From contig NC_092115.1 of assembly GCF_045679555.1 (NCBI RefSeq), positions 36,774,728 through 36,838,727 on the forward strand: 64,000 bases of DNA, given 5' to 3'. Shown piece after piece: positions 1 to 12,700 of the stretch (the stretch's first letter is position 1; each line of letters begins with the position of its first letter). The notes under the pieces were generated by a model. The model was not told the DNA's origin, did no database searches, and was given only the letters and a program-made list of their open reading frames with translations. This stretch comes from Salvelinus alpinus. Taxonomy: Eukaryota > Chordata > Actinopteri > Salmoniformes > Salmonidae. A program made the position numbers and the translations under genes.

Positions 1-1350
1 TTGGCAGGCAGGTCCAACCAAATTCCACCATCTAAGCTAGCTAAAGTTAGCTAGCTAGCTAACAAGTCGCGTTTTACACCATTCTTTGTATGAATGTATC
101 TTTTGGCAGGCTTGATTACAATCACACTTCACTCAGGGAGTAATGTAAAATCATACTGTCCAATAACTCATCCAGTTCTGTGTCTTGTCCGGCTGATCCT
201 GAAGCCATCTTCTCTATCCAAACAACTGTACTGTAGACGCAGTAAAATGACGTGAGTATAACATGTTTTGTCAGAGTTCACAGTTCCCATTTGTTTTGAA
301 CACGGCACAGCTAGGTTTGCAGTGGTAGGGACGAATAGGAAGAACACATTCGTTCCAAAGTGATGACTGTCAAATCATACATCGTCAAAAAGTGAATATG
401 AATAGCAGCTTTGTAGAATTGTTCAATACAATTAAAACAGCAAACACGTTTACCAATAGCCTATGTATACATCCCATCATTTTAGCTGTTTAACTGGATC
501 TTATTCAAATGGTTAGTATTACCAGTGAGCTCATACCATTTAAGGTTAATCTGTAAATCCAACATTTTTATAAATTATTTTCCAAATCAGTGAAAATGTC
601 CATTCTTTGGTGTCATCTGGACCTTTTCAGACGTCAGGTTATTTGAGGTGACAGAGATGACAAATTATACACAAAACATTCGGAGCACTTGCTATGACAT
701 ACAATGACCATAATCCATTGCACATCTACTTATCCGCTCTGTTTTTCTTTTATACCTGCTACGGAGAGACCTGAAAATACATGATCTAAGTGATTCATAG
801 TATTCAGAAATCATTAAAGTATGCCTTATTTACTTTGAAGAACTACAAAATAGTGAATTTGTCAGACAGCAAAGGCGGCAGCTCTGTAGATATGAGATGA
901 CTTGGAATGAAATAACTGTCATCAAAAAAAAACAAATGTAGCCTAATATACACAACTGAAATATTTTACTTTAATAATGTGAATAAATTATGGTTAATAA
1001 ATGACAAGCAGTAAATGTGCAGTCACTACCATCATGGGACTTTTATCAATGGTTTTATTCTGTGTTGAATACAGCATTCAATGCAAAAAATCAAAACCGA
1101 AATCAAAAACCATGATTATTTTTTTATAATCGAACCGACCTCAAAAGACTGTAAAAAGTAGTCTATGCCTGAATGTGAAACAACAATTATCCACCCTAAT
1201 GATGAATATACATACCGGTAGGTTAGGAAAAGGGTTGGCGAAAATGATCTCCTAACCTGGTATAAAGTCACTTCGGTTGTAGATGTATCGAAGTGGCGTG
1301 TTTTTAGAGCCCCCTTCTACCATGCTCTGACCGTGGATAATGCTCGTCCG
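1..1350. other. AT-rich intergenic sequence, no gene seen
   Basis: No open reading frame with recognisable protein similarity and no convincing splice-bounded exon was found on either strand. The start holds a short run of gctagcta-type palindromic sequence, and the rest is AT-rich with short poly-A and poly-T tracts. Confidence 0.6.
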
Positions 1351-1352
1351 CC

Positions 1353-1569
1353 TGCCGCGTTCAAAACGACTGGGAACTCGGAAATCTCCGACTTCAGTGT
1401 GTTCAAAACAACTGGGAACAACAACAAAAAATAGCTCCAACTGGGAAAAATCGATTTGAAATGTCATCCAACTCGGAATTCCAACTTGGGAACTGAGGCC
1501 TCTTTCTTGAGCTTCAACTTTCGGATTTGACCTCGTATTTTTCCAAGGTTCCCAGTTTTGAACGCAGCA
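1353..1569. repeat. Short MITE-like element with terminal inverted repeats
   Basis: The left end (tgccgcgttcaaaac, then tgggaactcgg) is the inverted complement of the right end (ttcccagttttgaacgcagca). The roughly 20-bp inverted ends enclose about 180 bp with no coding content. A further copy of the cccagttgtttt-type motif occurs inside. I could not find a clear target-site duplication, so the superfamily is not assigned. Confidence 0.5.
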
Positions 1570-1652
1570 TAACTCCTAGCAGACTTGTAACTGCGTTTGC
1601 TTGTCGCACGTGGCTAGTCGAAGCCAAACTCTTCATTGGGACAATAGTGTCA

Positions 1653-2364
1653 CACAGTATGGGTCATAATACTCATAAAACCTAGCGGTCAAACGGGAAA
1701 TGGTTCCAATAATTTTTTCCATAGGGGATTTTAGAAACACTTAAAGGGCTGTGTTTCGTGAAGGCTTACTCAGGAGTGACGTTTTGATAACTTGTCCGAG
1801 GGACATTTACAAGGTTGACTTATCAATATATTAGTCTGTATTTACCCCCACACAAATGTAACGCTAATTAGCTGCTGATGTGGCTATCATGAAGTACAAA
1901 CGCCATGATGATCTGGACGAGACTGCTGAATCGAGGCAAAGGTATGAATCTCTGGATTAACTATCTAATGTTAGCTTAATGTAGCAATTAATAAATTGTC
2001 TACATTTCTTTAAATTTAAAATTCTGTGAACTGTCTTGGGCAAGTTTTTAAGTGACACAATACCTGTTAGCAGGTGTCATCTCAGGAATTTGTAATCTTA
2101 CATGATGTCTACTTTGATGCTATTTAGCATTTCTGAATCTAAAGAGTAAATAGAGCCGAATATACTGATAAAAGTAATCTTGTCCGAAAAAGATTTACAC
2201 GGTTATCAAAACGTTACGCCAGGGTTAGCCTACACGTAACACAGTCCTTATTTTAAGTGTTTCTAAAATTCCCTATGGGGGAAAATGAATGGTGTAAAAA
2301 CTATTGGAACCATTTTCCTGTTTGACCGCTAGGTTTTATGGGTAGTACGACACCGCCACTGTGG
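1653..2364. mobile_element. Long foldback (inverted-repeat) element with exon-like centre
   Basis: The arm at about 1653-1830 is repeated as its reverse complement at about 2185-2364. Shared blocks include cataaaacctagcggtcaaa, ggaaaatggttccaa and ttttagaaacacttaaa, and the arms diverge by indels and substitutions. The spacer holds an ATG at 1889 opening 53 coding bases that stop at AG|GTATG (1941/1942), a good 5' splice site. This suits a non-autonomous DNA element that carries or captured a first exon. I do not recognise the 17-residue reading frame. Confidence 0.6.
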
Positions 2365-2515
2365 GGCTCTATGCTGAAACCATAGAAATAAGAATTAATA
2401 GAATGGGCTTCTAATTCTGGCAATTGACTGGTAAACTCATGGGTACACTTGCAATGGCTGCCTGGAATTGTGATACAATAATGTCAATGGTATTTTGTAA
2501 TAAAAAAATATGATT

Positions 2516-2808
2516 ATTATTTAACCTTTATTTAACCAGGTAGGCTAGTTGAGAACAAGTTCTCATTTACAACTGCAACCTGGCCAAGATAAAGCAAAGC
2601 AGTGCGACACAAACAACACAGAGTTACACATGGAATGAACAAACAGACAGTCAATAACACAATAGGAAAAAAAGTCTATATACAGTGTGTGCAAATTAGG
2701 TAAGTTAAGGGAGGTAAGGCAATAAATAGGCCATAGTGCAAAATAATTACAATTCAGCAATTAAACACTGGAGTGATAGATGTTGCAGAAGATGAATGTG
2801 CAAGTATA
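2516..2808 (-). mobile_element. 3' end of antisense LINE (tail fragment)
   Basis: The plus strand reads tttatttaaccaggtaggc, then gagaacaagttctcattta and acctggccaagataaagcaaag, which is the reverse complement of the 3' UTR seen next to the reverse-transcriptase relics at 2815-3945 and 62690-64000. No coding part is retained. The fragment sits directly beside a second copy of the same tail. Confidence 0.8.
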
Positions 2809-2814
2809 GATTTT

Positions 2815-3945
2815 TTTTATTTCACGTTTATTTAACCAGGTAGGCAAGTTGAGAACAAGTTCTCATTTACAATTGCGACCTGGCCAAGATAAAGCAAAGC
2901 AGTTCGACACATACAACAACACAGAGTTACACATGGAGTAAAACAAACATACAGTCAATAATACAGTAGAAAAATAAGTCTATATACAATAAGAGCAAAT
3001 GAGGTGAGATAAGGGATGTAAAGGCAAACAAAAAAAGGCCATGGTGGCAAAGTAAATACAATATAGCAAGTAAAACACTGGAATGGTAGATTTGTAGTGG
3101 AAGAATGTGCAAAGTAGAGATAGAAATAATGGGGTGCAAAGGAGCGAAATAAATAAATACAGTAGGGGGAGAGGTAGTTGTTTGGGCTAAATTATAGATG
3201 GGCTACGTACAGGTGCAGTAATCTGTGAGCTGCTCTGACAGCTGGTGCTTAAAGCTAGTGAGGGAGATAAGTGTTTCCAGTTTCAGAGATTTTTGTAGTT
3301 CGTTCCAGTCATTGGCAGCAGAGAACTGGAAGGAGAGGCGGCCAAAGGAAGAATTGGTTTTGGGGGTGACCAGAGAGATATACCTGCTGGAGCGCGTGCT
3401 ACAGGTGGGTGCTGCTATGGTGACCAGCGAGCTGAGATAAGGGGGGACTTTACCTAGCAGGGTCTTGTAGATGATCTGGAGCCAGTGGGTTTGGCGACGA
3501 GTATGAAGCGAGGGCCAGCCAACGAGAGCGTACAGGTCGCAGTGGTGGGTAGTATATGGGGCTTTGGTGACAACACGGATGGCACTGTGATAGACTGCAT
3601 CCAATTTATTGAGTAGGGTATTGGAGGCTATTTTGTAAATGACATCGCCGAAGTCGAGGATCTGGTGGTCACTGATGGTCAGTTTTACAAGGGTATGTTT
3701 GGCAGCATGAGTGAAGGATGCTTTGTTGCGAAATAGGAAGCCAATTCTAGATTTAACTTTGGATTGGAGATGTTTGATGTGAGTCTGGAAGGAGAGTTTA
3801 CAGTCTAACCAGACACCTAGGTATTTGTAGTTGTCCACATATTCTAAGTCAGAACCGTCCAGAGTAGTGATGTTGGACGGGTGGGCAGGTGCATGCAGCG
3901 ATCGGGTTAAAGAGCATGCATTTAGTTTTGTATTTAGTTTTGACC
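2815..3945 (-). mobile_element. LINE fragment: reverse-transcriptase C-terminal region plus 3' UTR
   Basis: Read on the minus strand, 3203-3838 encodes 211 codons of the C-terminal part of a non-LTR retrotransposon RT polyprotein. The landmarks are NYKYLGVWLD near the start, then ILDFGDVIY, PYTTHHCDLYALVGWPSLHTRR and SFQFSAANDWNELQKSLKLE. A 3' UTR ending in a ttatttaaccaggtag-type tail follows at 2815-3200. The catalytic YADD region is absent, so the copy is 5'-truncated. The better-preserved copy at 62690-64000 keeps YADD. This is a dead copy of an L2/Rex-like salmonid family; the clade name is an inference. Confidence 0.85.
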
Positions 3946-4245
3946 TGTGAGCTGAGATAAGGCGGGGCTTTACCTAGCAAAGACTTATAGATGACCTGGA
4001 GCCAGTGGGTTTGGCGATGAATATGAAGCGAGGGCCAGCCAACGAGAGCATACATGTCGCAGTGGTGGGTAGTATATGGGGCTCTTGGATTGGATTGGAG
4101 ATGCTTAATGTGAGTCTGAAAGGAGAGTTTACAGTCTAACCAGACACCTAGGTATTTGTAGATGTCCACATATTCTAAGTCCGAACCATCCAGAGTAGTG
4201 CTGCTGGACGGGCGGGCAGGTGCTGGTAGCGATCAAACTGATGCT
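3946..4245 (-). mobile_element. Rearranged extra LINE RT fragment
   Basis: This stretch repeats two separate pieces of the neighbouring LINE RT C-terminus: the PYTTHHCDMYALVGWPSLH region and the DIYKYLGVWLDCKLSFQTH region, now joined with the intervening sequence lost. The minus strand reads through both for 106 codons (3849-4169). It looks like a second, internally deleted copy abutting the first rather than a continuation of it. Confidence 0.7.
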
Positions 4246-4339
4246 GGATTGCCATGGTAATGTAGAATGTTAATTAAAATGATGCCAACTGATATGGCTC
4301 ATGCAATGGAATGTATTTTTTGTAATGTCAGTTGAGTTG

Positions 4340-6165
4340 ACTCAAAAAATCTAATCAAATTTTATTGGTCACATACACATGGTTAGCAGATGTTATTGCG
4401 AGTGTAGCAAAATGCTCGTGCTTCTAGTTCCGACAGTGCAGCAATGTCTAACAAGTAATCTAAAAATTCCCCAACAACTACCTAATACACACAAATCTAC
4501 ATAAAGGAATGAAATAAGAATATATGCATATAAATATATCGATGAGCAATGACCGAGCAGCATAGGCAAGATGCAATAGATACATATGAGATGAGTAATG
4601 CAAGATATGTAAACATTATTAAAGTGGCATTATTAAAGTGACTAGTGATCAATTTATTAAAGTGGCCAGTGATTTCAAGTCTGTATGTAGGCAGCAGCCT
4701 CACTGTGTTAGTGATGGCTGTATAACAGTCTGATGGCCTTGAGATAGAAGCTGTTTTTCAGTCTCTCGGTCCCAGCTTTGATGCACCTGTACTGACCTCA
4801 CCTTCTGTATGGTAGTAGGGGGAACAGACAGTGGCTCGGGTGGTTGTCGTTGATCTTTTTGGCCTTCCTGTGACATCGGGTGCTGTAGGTGTCCTGGAGG
4901 GTAGGTAGTTTTCCCCCGGTGATGCGTTGTGCAGACCGCACCACCCTATGGAGAGCCCTGCGGTTATGGGTGGTGCAGTTGCCGTACCAGGCGGTGATGC
5001 AGCCCGACAGGATGCTCTCAATTGTGCATCTGTAAAAGTTTGAGGGTTTTAGGTGACAAGGCCAATTTCTTCAGCCTCCTGGGGTTGAAGAGGCGCTGTT
5101 GCGCCGCCTTCACCACGCTGTTCTGTCAATGTGGATAGGGGGGTGCTGTCCTGTCGATGTGGATAGGGGGGGGTATTCCCTCTGCTGTTTCCTGAAGTCC
5201 ACGATTATCTCCTTTGTTTTGTTGACGTTGTTTTCCTGATACCACACTCCGAGTGCCCTCACCTCCTCCCTATAGGGTGTTTCGTTGTTGTTGGTAATCA
5301 AGCCTACTACTGTTGTGTCGTCTGCAAACTTGATGATTTGAGTTGGAGGCGTGCATGGCCACGCAGTCATGGGTGAACAGGTGTAACAGTTTTGCTTCCG
5401 TCCCTCTCCTCGCCCCTACCTGGGCTCGAACCAGGGGCCCTCTACACACATCAACAACTGGCACCCTCAAAGCATCGTTACCTATCGCTCCACAAAAGCT
5501 GTGGACCTTGCAGAGCAAGGGAAACAACTACTTCAAGGTCTCAGAGCAAGTGACGTCACCGATTGAAATGCTATTAGCGCGCTCCCCGCTTACTAGCTAG
5601 CCATTTCACACCGGTTACACAGGGAGTACAGGAGGGGGCTGAGCACGGACCCTTGTGGGTCCCCAGTGTTGAGGATCAGCGAAGTGGAGATGTTGTTTCC
5701 TATCTTCACCACCTGGGGTCACCACCAGCCCGTCAGGAAGTCCAGGACGCAATTGCACAGGGCAGGGTTGAGACCCAGGGCCTCAAGCTTAATGATGAGC
5801 TTGTAGTCAATGAACAGCATTCTTACATGGGTATTCCTCTTGTCCAGATGGGATAGGGCAGTGTGATGGCGATTGCGTTGCCTGTGGACCTATTGGAGCA
5901 ATACGCAAACTGAAGTGGGCCTTGGGTGGCAGGTAAGGTGGAGGTGATATGATCCTTAACTAGCCTCTCAAAGCACTTCATGATGACAGAAGTGAGTGCT
6001 ACGGGGCGATAGTCATTTAGTTCAGTTACCTTTGCCTTCTTGGGTACAGGAATAATGGTGGCCATCTTGAAGCATGTGGGGACAGCAGACTGGGATAGGG
6101 AGAGATTGAATATGTCTATAAACACACCATCCAGCTGGTCTGCGCATGCTCTAATAGCACAGCAC
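4340..6165 (-). mobile_element. 5'-truncated antisense LINE (same family as 9770-13260)
   Basis: The plus strand begins with the inverted 3' terminus (aatcaaattttattggtcac, then acacatggttagcagatgtt) found at 13190-13260 in the intact LINE. Going upstream on the minus strand come degraded blocks of the same polyprotein: KTKE.IVDFRKQQRE, IIKFADDTTVVGLI, LFTHDCVAMHASNS, and at 5823-6212 the [18 protein letters not shown] / [19 protein letters not shown] block. Frames are broken, so it is not functional. It carries the tRNA-like insertion at 5381-5620. Confidence 0.85.
5381..5620 (-). mobile_element. tRNA-like short element with gtgtaac/gttacac ends, inserted in LINE
   Basis: The element interrupts the LINE exactly between gggtgaacag and agggagtacag, which are contiguous in intact copies. 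Its ends are gtgtaac and gttacac. On the minus strand a canonical pol III B box (GGTTCGAGCCC) and a weaker A-box-like TGGAGCGATAGG lie in tRNA-like spacing. Either a tRNA-derived SINE or a small DNA element carrying a tRNA-like body would fit; the inverted ends favour the latter, the boxes the former. Confidence 0.65.
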
Positions 6166-6169
6166 AGAT

Positions 6170-8290
6170 TGAAGGGTACACTTCCTGCTTTAACTTCCTG
6201 GCATGGGTACACTCAAAATGGCAGCCAGTCCACCCATTATGCCATCATTGACTTGAGTGGAGATGTCCTTTCTATTTATTCTTATTTCTATAGCTGAAAC
6301 ATCAATCCATGGGCACGTCGGAAGCACATTTTCATTTGTGCCAAAATCGAAATGAAAGAAAAGTTGTCTTGCAAATTCAGCAGGCTATCATGTAAAATGG
6401 ACTTTATTTTATTACCTTGTGTTTTGGTGTGGTTATTGACGTGTCTTGACTATCATTAAAGTGAAGATTGTTATATTATCAAATCAATTCTCTATGTGTA
6501 ATTATTACATGATTAAACTAATCATGTAACATTAATTAACTATGCAGTCGGGGCACCACGGGAAAATGATGTCCCGAATTTAACTCTTCAGATATTTTCA
6601 TATCTTATCGACAGTCACTTATTAATGTATTATTACCTCATCAGACATTCTGAACGTCGTACTTTCTTGTAGTCTGCACGAACCCTACTTTATGGATGAA
6701 TCAGCGATACACAAATTAGGTAAATTATGTATTTATTAACTAATTAAACAATTACAAAATACACACTAACATCATACAGTAAATAGTCTCTAGAAGACTA
6801 ACAATACAGGACAGTGGTTATAACACGGTGGCGAATTCAGAGAGAGGAGGGGGGGGGGGGGTGGAGAAAGGGAGACAAAGGAGTTACTCTATCAGACATT
6901 GGAAGCTACGCTCACAAAAATACAAAATCTTAAGCACTCTAATAACTGCTCATTTGGAAAAAGAGAATGCAATTTATACATTTACGATTGAGCTGGCCTT
7001 GATCGTCCAAATCCTTTGGTCTCGGAGATGTTGGGTGTACGACTCTGGTTCAGTCACCAGAGATCACCATGTCCTTAGGTAGAGGTCGTGGTGGTGGTAA
7101 GAATTGATACTTCGACATACCCTGTACAGTAGTTCTTAGAGTTGATCTCGTTAGAATGCTTCAGAGGTTGCCGGTGTTCTCTTCCTGGGCTACGTATGTT
7201 TTCAGCTGCAGACTGATAACGCGACATCTAGGATTTGCTTCTTTTGTAGTGATCGATAGTTTATAACCATTTTGCAACATTCGGCTTGGTCTATAGACGT
7301 AACCATTTCAACGTGGGGACTAGCGTCCTCACATTCTCTGGTCTTGTCCTTTGGTGGAGTTGTAGGTTTAAAACTACAAACCATTTTGCAACATCCGGCT
7401 CACACCTTAGTCTGCTTGGTCTATAGAGTGGTAGATTTCTTAACCATTTGTAACGTATTCAGTTGGCGCTGCACGTAACTGGTCTAATATGTTAATTCTT
7501 CAGCAAGTCCTTTTAAACACTTGGGGGGAAAAGGGTGTTCCATTATGTTTGGCATAATGTCTGTGCTCACGTGGGCTTGGTTACTGACTGGATAAACTTG
7601 ACATTATAATTTTTTTCTCATTTAGAAGACTTTAGTTACATTTCTATCTTTTCAAAAGTATTCTGATACTTAATCATTAATTTTATACAACATTCAGATG
7701 CAAACCTTATAATTGAGAAGTGTAGACACACAGAGATACAGTTATGTGGTTATACTGTCTTTCATGATGTCACAACATAAAAACAAATTCGACATGAGGG
7801 TTATTTTAGTGTCCGCTGACCATTAACACATTCTAAAACAGAAATATTGTTTAATTCTCAAATTTTGGGGATGTAGGAGTTTTGGCAGGAGAAGATCCTT
7901 TGTTCTACTTAGGTCTCTCCCTCCATACCGCTTGGCAAGGAAAGGTATTTATGACCATCATAAAACTGGGGGGAGTCTTAAGACCTTAGCCTAGCCGGCA
8001 CGCCCGATCTCCATCTAAGGACTGGCAAGTCATGACATTATCGATGCACAAGCACCTTGTTTCCCACTCCTATAAATAAAATAATAAGTCATATAAAAGT
8101 TTTACTGTGAATTAAGTTTCAAATGCATTTGTCATTACAAAATGTGTAATGTGATTTTAACGTTACTATTTTTTAACACACAAAAACAGATTCAAAATAT
8201 TGAATCAGTTGTATTCCGCAAATTAAGTGGATGAGGATCCAGTTTTTGCTAGAGGGACGGAATCTGATTTGAATTGGTCCTCAGAAAAGG
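6170..8290. other. Non-coding stretch, probably unclassified repeats
   Basis: No gene is supported. It contains a G run (about 6849-6860) and a set of imperfect direct repeats around 7262, 7383 and 7443 (accattttgcaacattcggc, with variants followed by cttggtctatag). The character resembles an old retroelement, but I could not define LTRs or a coding domain. Confidence 0.4.
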
Positions 8291-8359
8291 TGAGCCGTTT
8301 TCGTGATACCAGTTCTCTCTCTGTGGGTCTAACCCCAAGAAGTTCTGGAAAACGGTTAA

Positions 8360-9770
8360 CCTCTTGGCGCACGGATCCCTTTAGCGGGATCATTTTCATC
8401 AACAACCGCTGAATTGCAGAGCACCAAATAAATAAATAAATATTTAATTTCATGAAATCACAAGTGCAATATAGCAAAACACAGCGTAGCTTGTTGTTAT
8501 CTTCTTGTGGGCAGGGGGCAGCATTTTCACTTTCGGAATTAATCGAACAAAAGGACCATTTGTGATGTTTATGGGACATATTGGAGTGCCAACAAAAGAA
8601 TTTCATCAAAGGTAAGGCATGATTTATATTTTATTTCTGCGTTTTGTGTCGTGCTTGCAGTGTTGAAACATGCTACTCTCTTTGTTTACTGTTGTGCTAT
8701 CATCAGATAATAGCATCTTATGCTTTTGCCGAAAAGCCTTTTTGAAATCTGACATGTTGGCTGGATTCACAACGAGTGTAGCTTTAATTTGGTATCTTAC
8801 ATGTGTGATTTAATGAAAGTTTGATTTTTATATCATTTTATTTGAATATGGCGCGCTGTATTTTCCCTGGCTATTGGCCGGTACCTGCCCCAGAGAGGTT
8901 AATCCACCTGTCGTGTCAGATTTTGAAAATATGCTTTACAGCGAAAGCAATCCAAGCGTTTGTGTGAGTTTATCGATCACTAGACAAAACATTACAAACA
9001 CCTAGCAGCAATGTAGATTGGTCACGAAAGTCAGAAAAGCAATAAAATTAATCGCTTACCTTTGATCTTTGGATGTTTGCACTCACGAGACTCCCAGTTA
9101 CACAATAAATGTTCCTTTTGTTCGATAAAGATTATTTTTATATAAAAAAAACTCCATTTGTTTGGCGCGTTATGTTCAGAAATCCACAGGCTCAGGCAGG
9201 TCATGAAGGGCAGACGAAAATTCCAAATAGTATCCGTAAAGTTCGTAGAAACATGTCAAACATTTTTATAATCAATCCTCAGGTTGTTTTTAACATAAAT
9301 AATCGCTAACATTTCAACTGGACGGTACACTATTCAATACAATAGAGAAAGAAAATGTTGAGCTACCACTTTCGCGCGCAAGAACTAATCAAAGGACATC
9401 TGACTATCCACTGACGCGATTTGATAAATCTCGCTCATTTTTCAGAATAAAAGCTTGAAACTATGTCTAAAGCCTGTTCACAACCTGTGGAAGTCATTGG
9501 AAAAGGAATAAATGGAGGATAGGCAGGCAATGCAACAGGGATTTTTCAAAATAAGAGGCACTTCCAATGTTGGATTTCCTCAGGTTTTCGCCTGCAAAAT
9601 CAGTTCTGTTATACTCACAGACAATATTTTGACAGTTTTGGAAACTTTAGAGTGTTTTATATCCCAATCTGTTAATTATATGCATATTCTAGCATCTGGG
9701 CCTGAGAAATAGGCTGTTTACATTGGGAACGTTATTTTTTCAAACATAAAAATTCTGCCTCCTTGCGTCA
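8360..9770 (-). mobile_element. TTAA-flanked DNA element (piggyBac-type, non-autonomous), left part
   Basis: The left end starts directly after TTAA at 8356-8359 with cctcttggcgcacgg. The matching TTAA at 13266-13269 follows the LINE nested in the element's far end. Removing everything between restores the host LINE reading frame exactly, with a single TTAA inside codons for T-V-K-D. The body shares blocks with 13613-15052 (ttacctttgatctttgg, acaataaatgt.ttttgttcg, tctgggcctgaga). TTAA duplication is characteristic of piggyBac elements; no transposase is encoded here. Assignment to that superfamily is inference. Confidence 0.65.
8501..8898 (+). mobile_element. Nested, internally deleted copy of the TTAA-type element
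   Basis: It starts cttcttgtgggcaggggg and ends ccccagagagg before TTAA (8899-8902). The left flank is TTAT, one base off TTAA. The opening agggggcagcattttcac matches, in the opposite orientation, the end of the 13613-15052 copy (gaaaatactgccccctata). It is a short relative inserted inside the element at 8360-9770. Confidence 0.55.
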
Positions 9771-12700
9771 AAAGTTCCGGCGCCGAAAAGAGATGGCCGC
9801 CTCGCTTCGCGTTCCTTGGAAAATATGCAGTATTTTGTTTTTTTACGTGTTATTTCTTACATCGGTACCCCAGGTAATCTTAGGTTTCATTACATACAGT
9901 CGGGAGGAACTACTGAATATACGATTAACGTCAACTCATCATCGTTCCTACCAGGAATATGACTTTCCCGAAACGGATCCAGTGTTTTGCCTTCCACCCA
10001 ATACAATGGATCTGATCCCAGCCGGCGACCCTGTGCGACGCCGAAAAAGGGGAAAACGAGGCGGTCTCGTGGTCAGGCTTCGGAGACGGGCACATCGCGC
10101 TCCACTCCCTAGCATACTACTCGCCAATGTCCAGTCTCTTGACAATAAGGTTGATGAAATCCGAGCACGGGTAGCATTCCAGAGAGACATCAGGGATTGC
10201 AACGTGCTCTGCTTCACGGAAACATGGCTAACTCAAGGGACGCTAACGGAGTCGGTGCAGCCAGCTGGTTTCTTCATGCATCGCGCCGACAGAAACAAAC
10301 ATCTTTCCGGTAAGAAGAGGGGCGGGGGGGTATGCCTTATGATTAACGAGAAGTGGTGTGATCATCATAACAACACACAGGAACTCAAGTCATTCTGTTC
10401 ACCTGATCTAGAACTCCTCACAATCAAATGTCGACCGCATTATCTACCAAGGGAATTCTCTTCAATCATAATCACAGCCGTATATATTCCCCCCCAAGCA
10501 GACACATCGATGGCCCTGAACGAACTTTATCTGACTCTTTGTAAACTGGAAACCACACACCCTGAGGCTGCATTCATCGTAGCTGGGGATTTTAACAAGG
10601 CTAATCTAAAAACAAAACTCCCTAAATTCTATCAGCATATCGATTGTGCTACCAGGGCTGGAAAAACACTAGACCATTGTTATACTAATTTCCGCGACGC
10701 TTATAAGGCCCTCCCCCGCCCCCCTTTCGGAAAAGCTGACCACGACTCCATTTTGTTGATTCCAGCCTACAAACAGAAACTCAAACAACAAGCTCCCACG
10801 CTCAGGTCTGTTCAACGCTGGTCCGACCAATCTGAATCCACGCTTCAAGACTGCTTCGATCACGCGGATTGGAATATGTTCCGCATCGCGTCCAACAACA
10901 ATATTGACGAATATGCTGATTCGGTGAGCGAGTTCATTAGGAAGTGCATTGACGATGTCGTACCCACAGCAACGATAAAAACATTCCCAAACCAGAAACC
11001 GTGGATTGACGGCAGCATTCGCGTGAAACTGAAAGCGCGAACCACTGCTTTTAACCAGGGCAAGGTGACCGGAAGCATGACCGAATACAAACAGTGTAGC
11101 TATTCTCTCCGCAAGGCAATCAAACAGGCTAAGTCTCAGTACAGAGACAAAATCGAGTCGCAATTCAACAGCTCAGACACAAGAGGTATGTGGCAGGGTC
11201 TACAGTCAATCACGGATTACAAAAAGAAAACCAGCCCCGTCGCGGACCAGGATGTCTTGCTCCCAGACAGGCTAAACAACTTTTTTGCCCGCTTTGAGGA
11301 CAATACAGTGCCACTGACACGGCCCCCTACCAAAACCTGCGGGCTCTCCTTCACTGCAGCCGAGGTGAGTAAAACATTTAAACGTGTTAACCCTCGCAAG
11401 GCTGCAGGCCCAGACGGCATTCCCAGCCGCGTCCTCAGAGCATGCGCAGACCAGCTGGCTGGTGTGTTTACGGACATATTCAATCAATCCTTATCCCAGT
11501 CTGCTGTTCCCACATGCTTCAAGAGGGCCACCATTGTTCCTGTTCCCAAGAAAGCTAAGGTAACTGAGCTAAACGACTACCGCCCCGTAGCACTCACTTC
11601 CGTCATCATGAAGTGCTTTGAGAGACTAGTCAAGGACCATATCACCTCCACCCTACCGGACACCCTAGACCCACTCCAATTTGCTTACCGACCCAATAGG
11701 TCCACAGACGACGCAATCGCAACCACACTGCACACTGCCCTAACCCATCTGGACAAGAGGAATACCCATGTGAGAATGCTGTTCATCGATTACAGCTCAG
11801 CATTTAACACCATAGTACCCTCCAAACTCGTCATCAAGCTCGAGACCCTGGGTCTCGACCCCGCCCTGTGCAACTGGGTCCTGGACTTCCTGACGGGCCG
11901 CCCCCAGGTGGTGAGGGTAGGTAACAACATCTCCACCCCGCTGATCCTCAACACTGGGGCCCCACAAGGGTGCGTTCTGAGCCCTCTCCTGTACTCCCTG
12001 TTCACCCACGACTGCGTGGCCATGCACGCCTCCAACTCAATCATCAAGTTTGCGGATGACACTACAGTGGTAGGCTTGATTACCAACAACGACGAGACGG
12101 CCTACAGGGAGGAGGTGAGGGCCCTCGGAGTGTGGTGTCAGGAAAATAACCTCACACTCAACGTCAACAAAACAAAGGAGATGATTGTGGACTTCAGGAA
12201 ACAGCAGAGGGAGCACCCCCCTATCCACATCGACGGGTCAGTAGTGGAGAAGGTGGAAAGTTTTAAGTTCCTCGGTGTACACATCACGGACAAACTGAAT
12301 TGGTCCACCCACACAGACAGCGTTGTGAAGAAGGCGCAGCAGCGCCTCTTCAACCTCAGGAGGCTGAAGAAATTCGGCTTGTCACCAAAAGCACTCACAA
12401 ACTTCTACAGATGCACAATCGAGAGCATCCTGTCGGGCTGTATCACCGCCTGGTACGGCAACTGCTCCGCCCACAACCGTAAGGCTCTCCAGAGGGTAGT
12501 GAGGTCTGCAGAACGCATCACCAGGGGCAAACTACCTGCCCTCCAGGACACCTACACCACCCGATGTCACAGGAAGGCCATAAAGATCATCAAGGACAAC
12601 AACCACCCAAGCCACTGCCTGTTCACCCCGCTATCATCCAGAAGGCGAGGTCAGTACAGGTGCATCAAAGCAGGGACCGAGAGACTGAAAAACAGCTTCT

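Noticed and set aside
6300-8290. Possible endogenous retroelement with LTRs
   Set aside because: Composition and weak direct repeats suggested it, but I found no matching LTR pair, primer-binding site or coding domain.
9763-9792. TTG at 9763 as start of the LINE ORF
   Set aside because: A eukaryotic pol II/LINE transcript would start at the ATG at 9793, which has good context.
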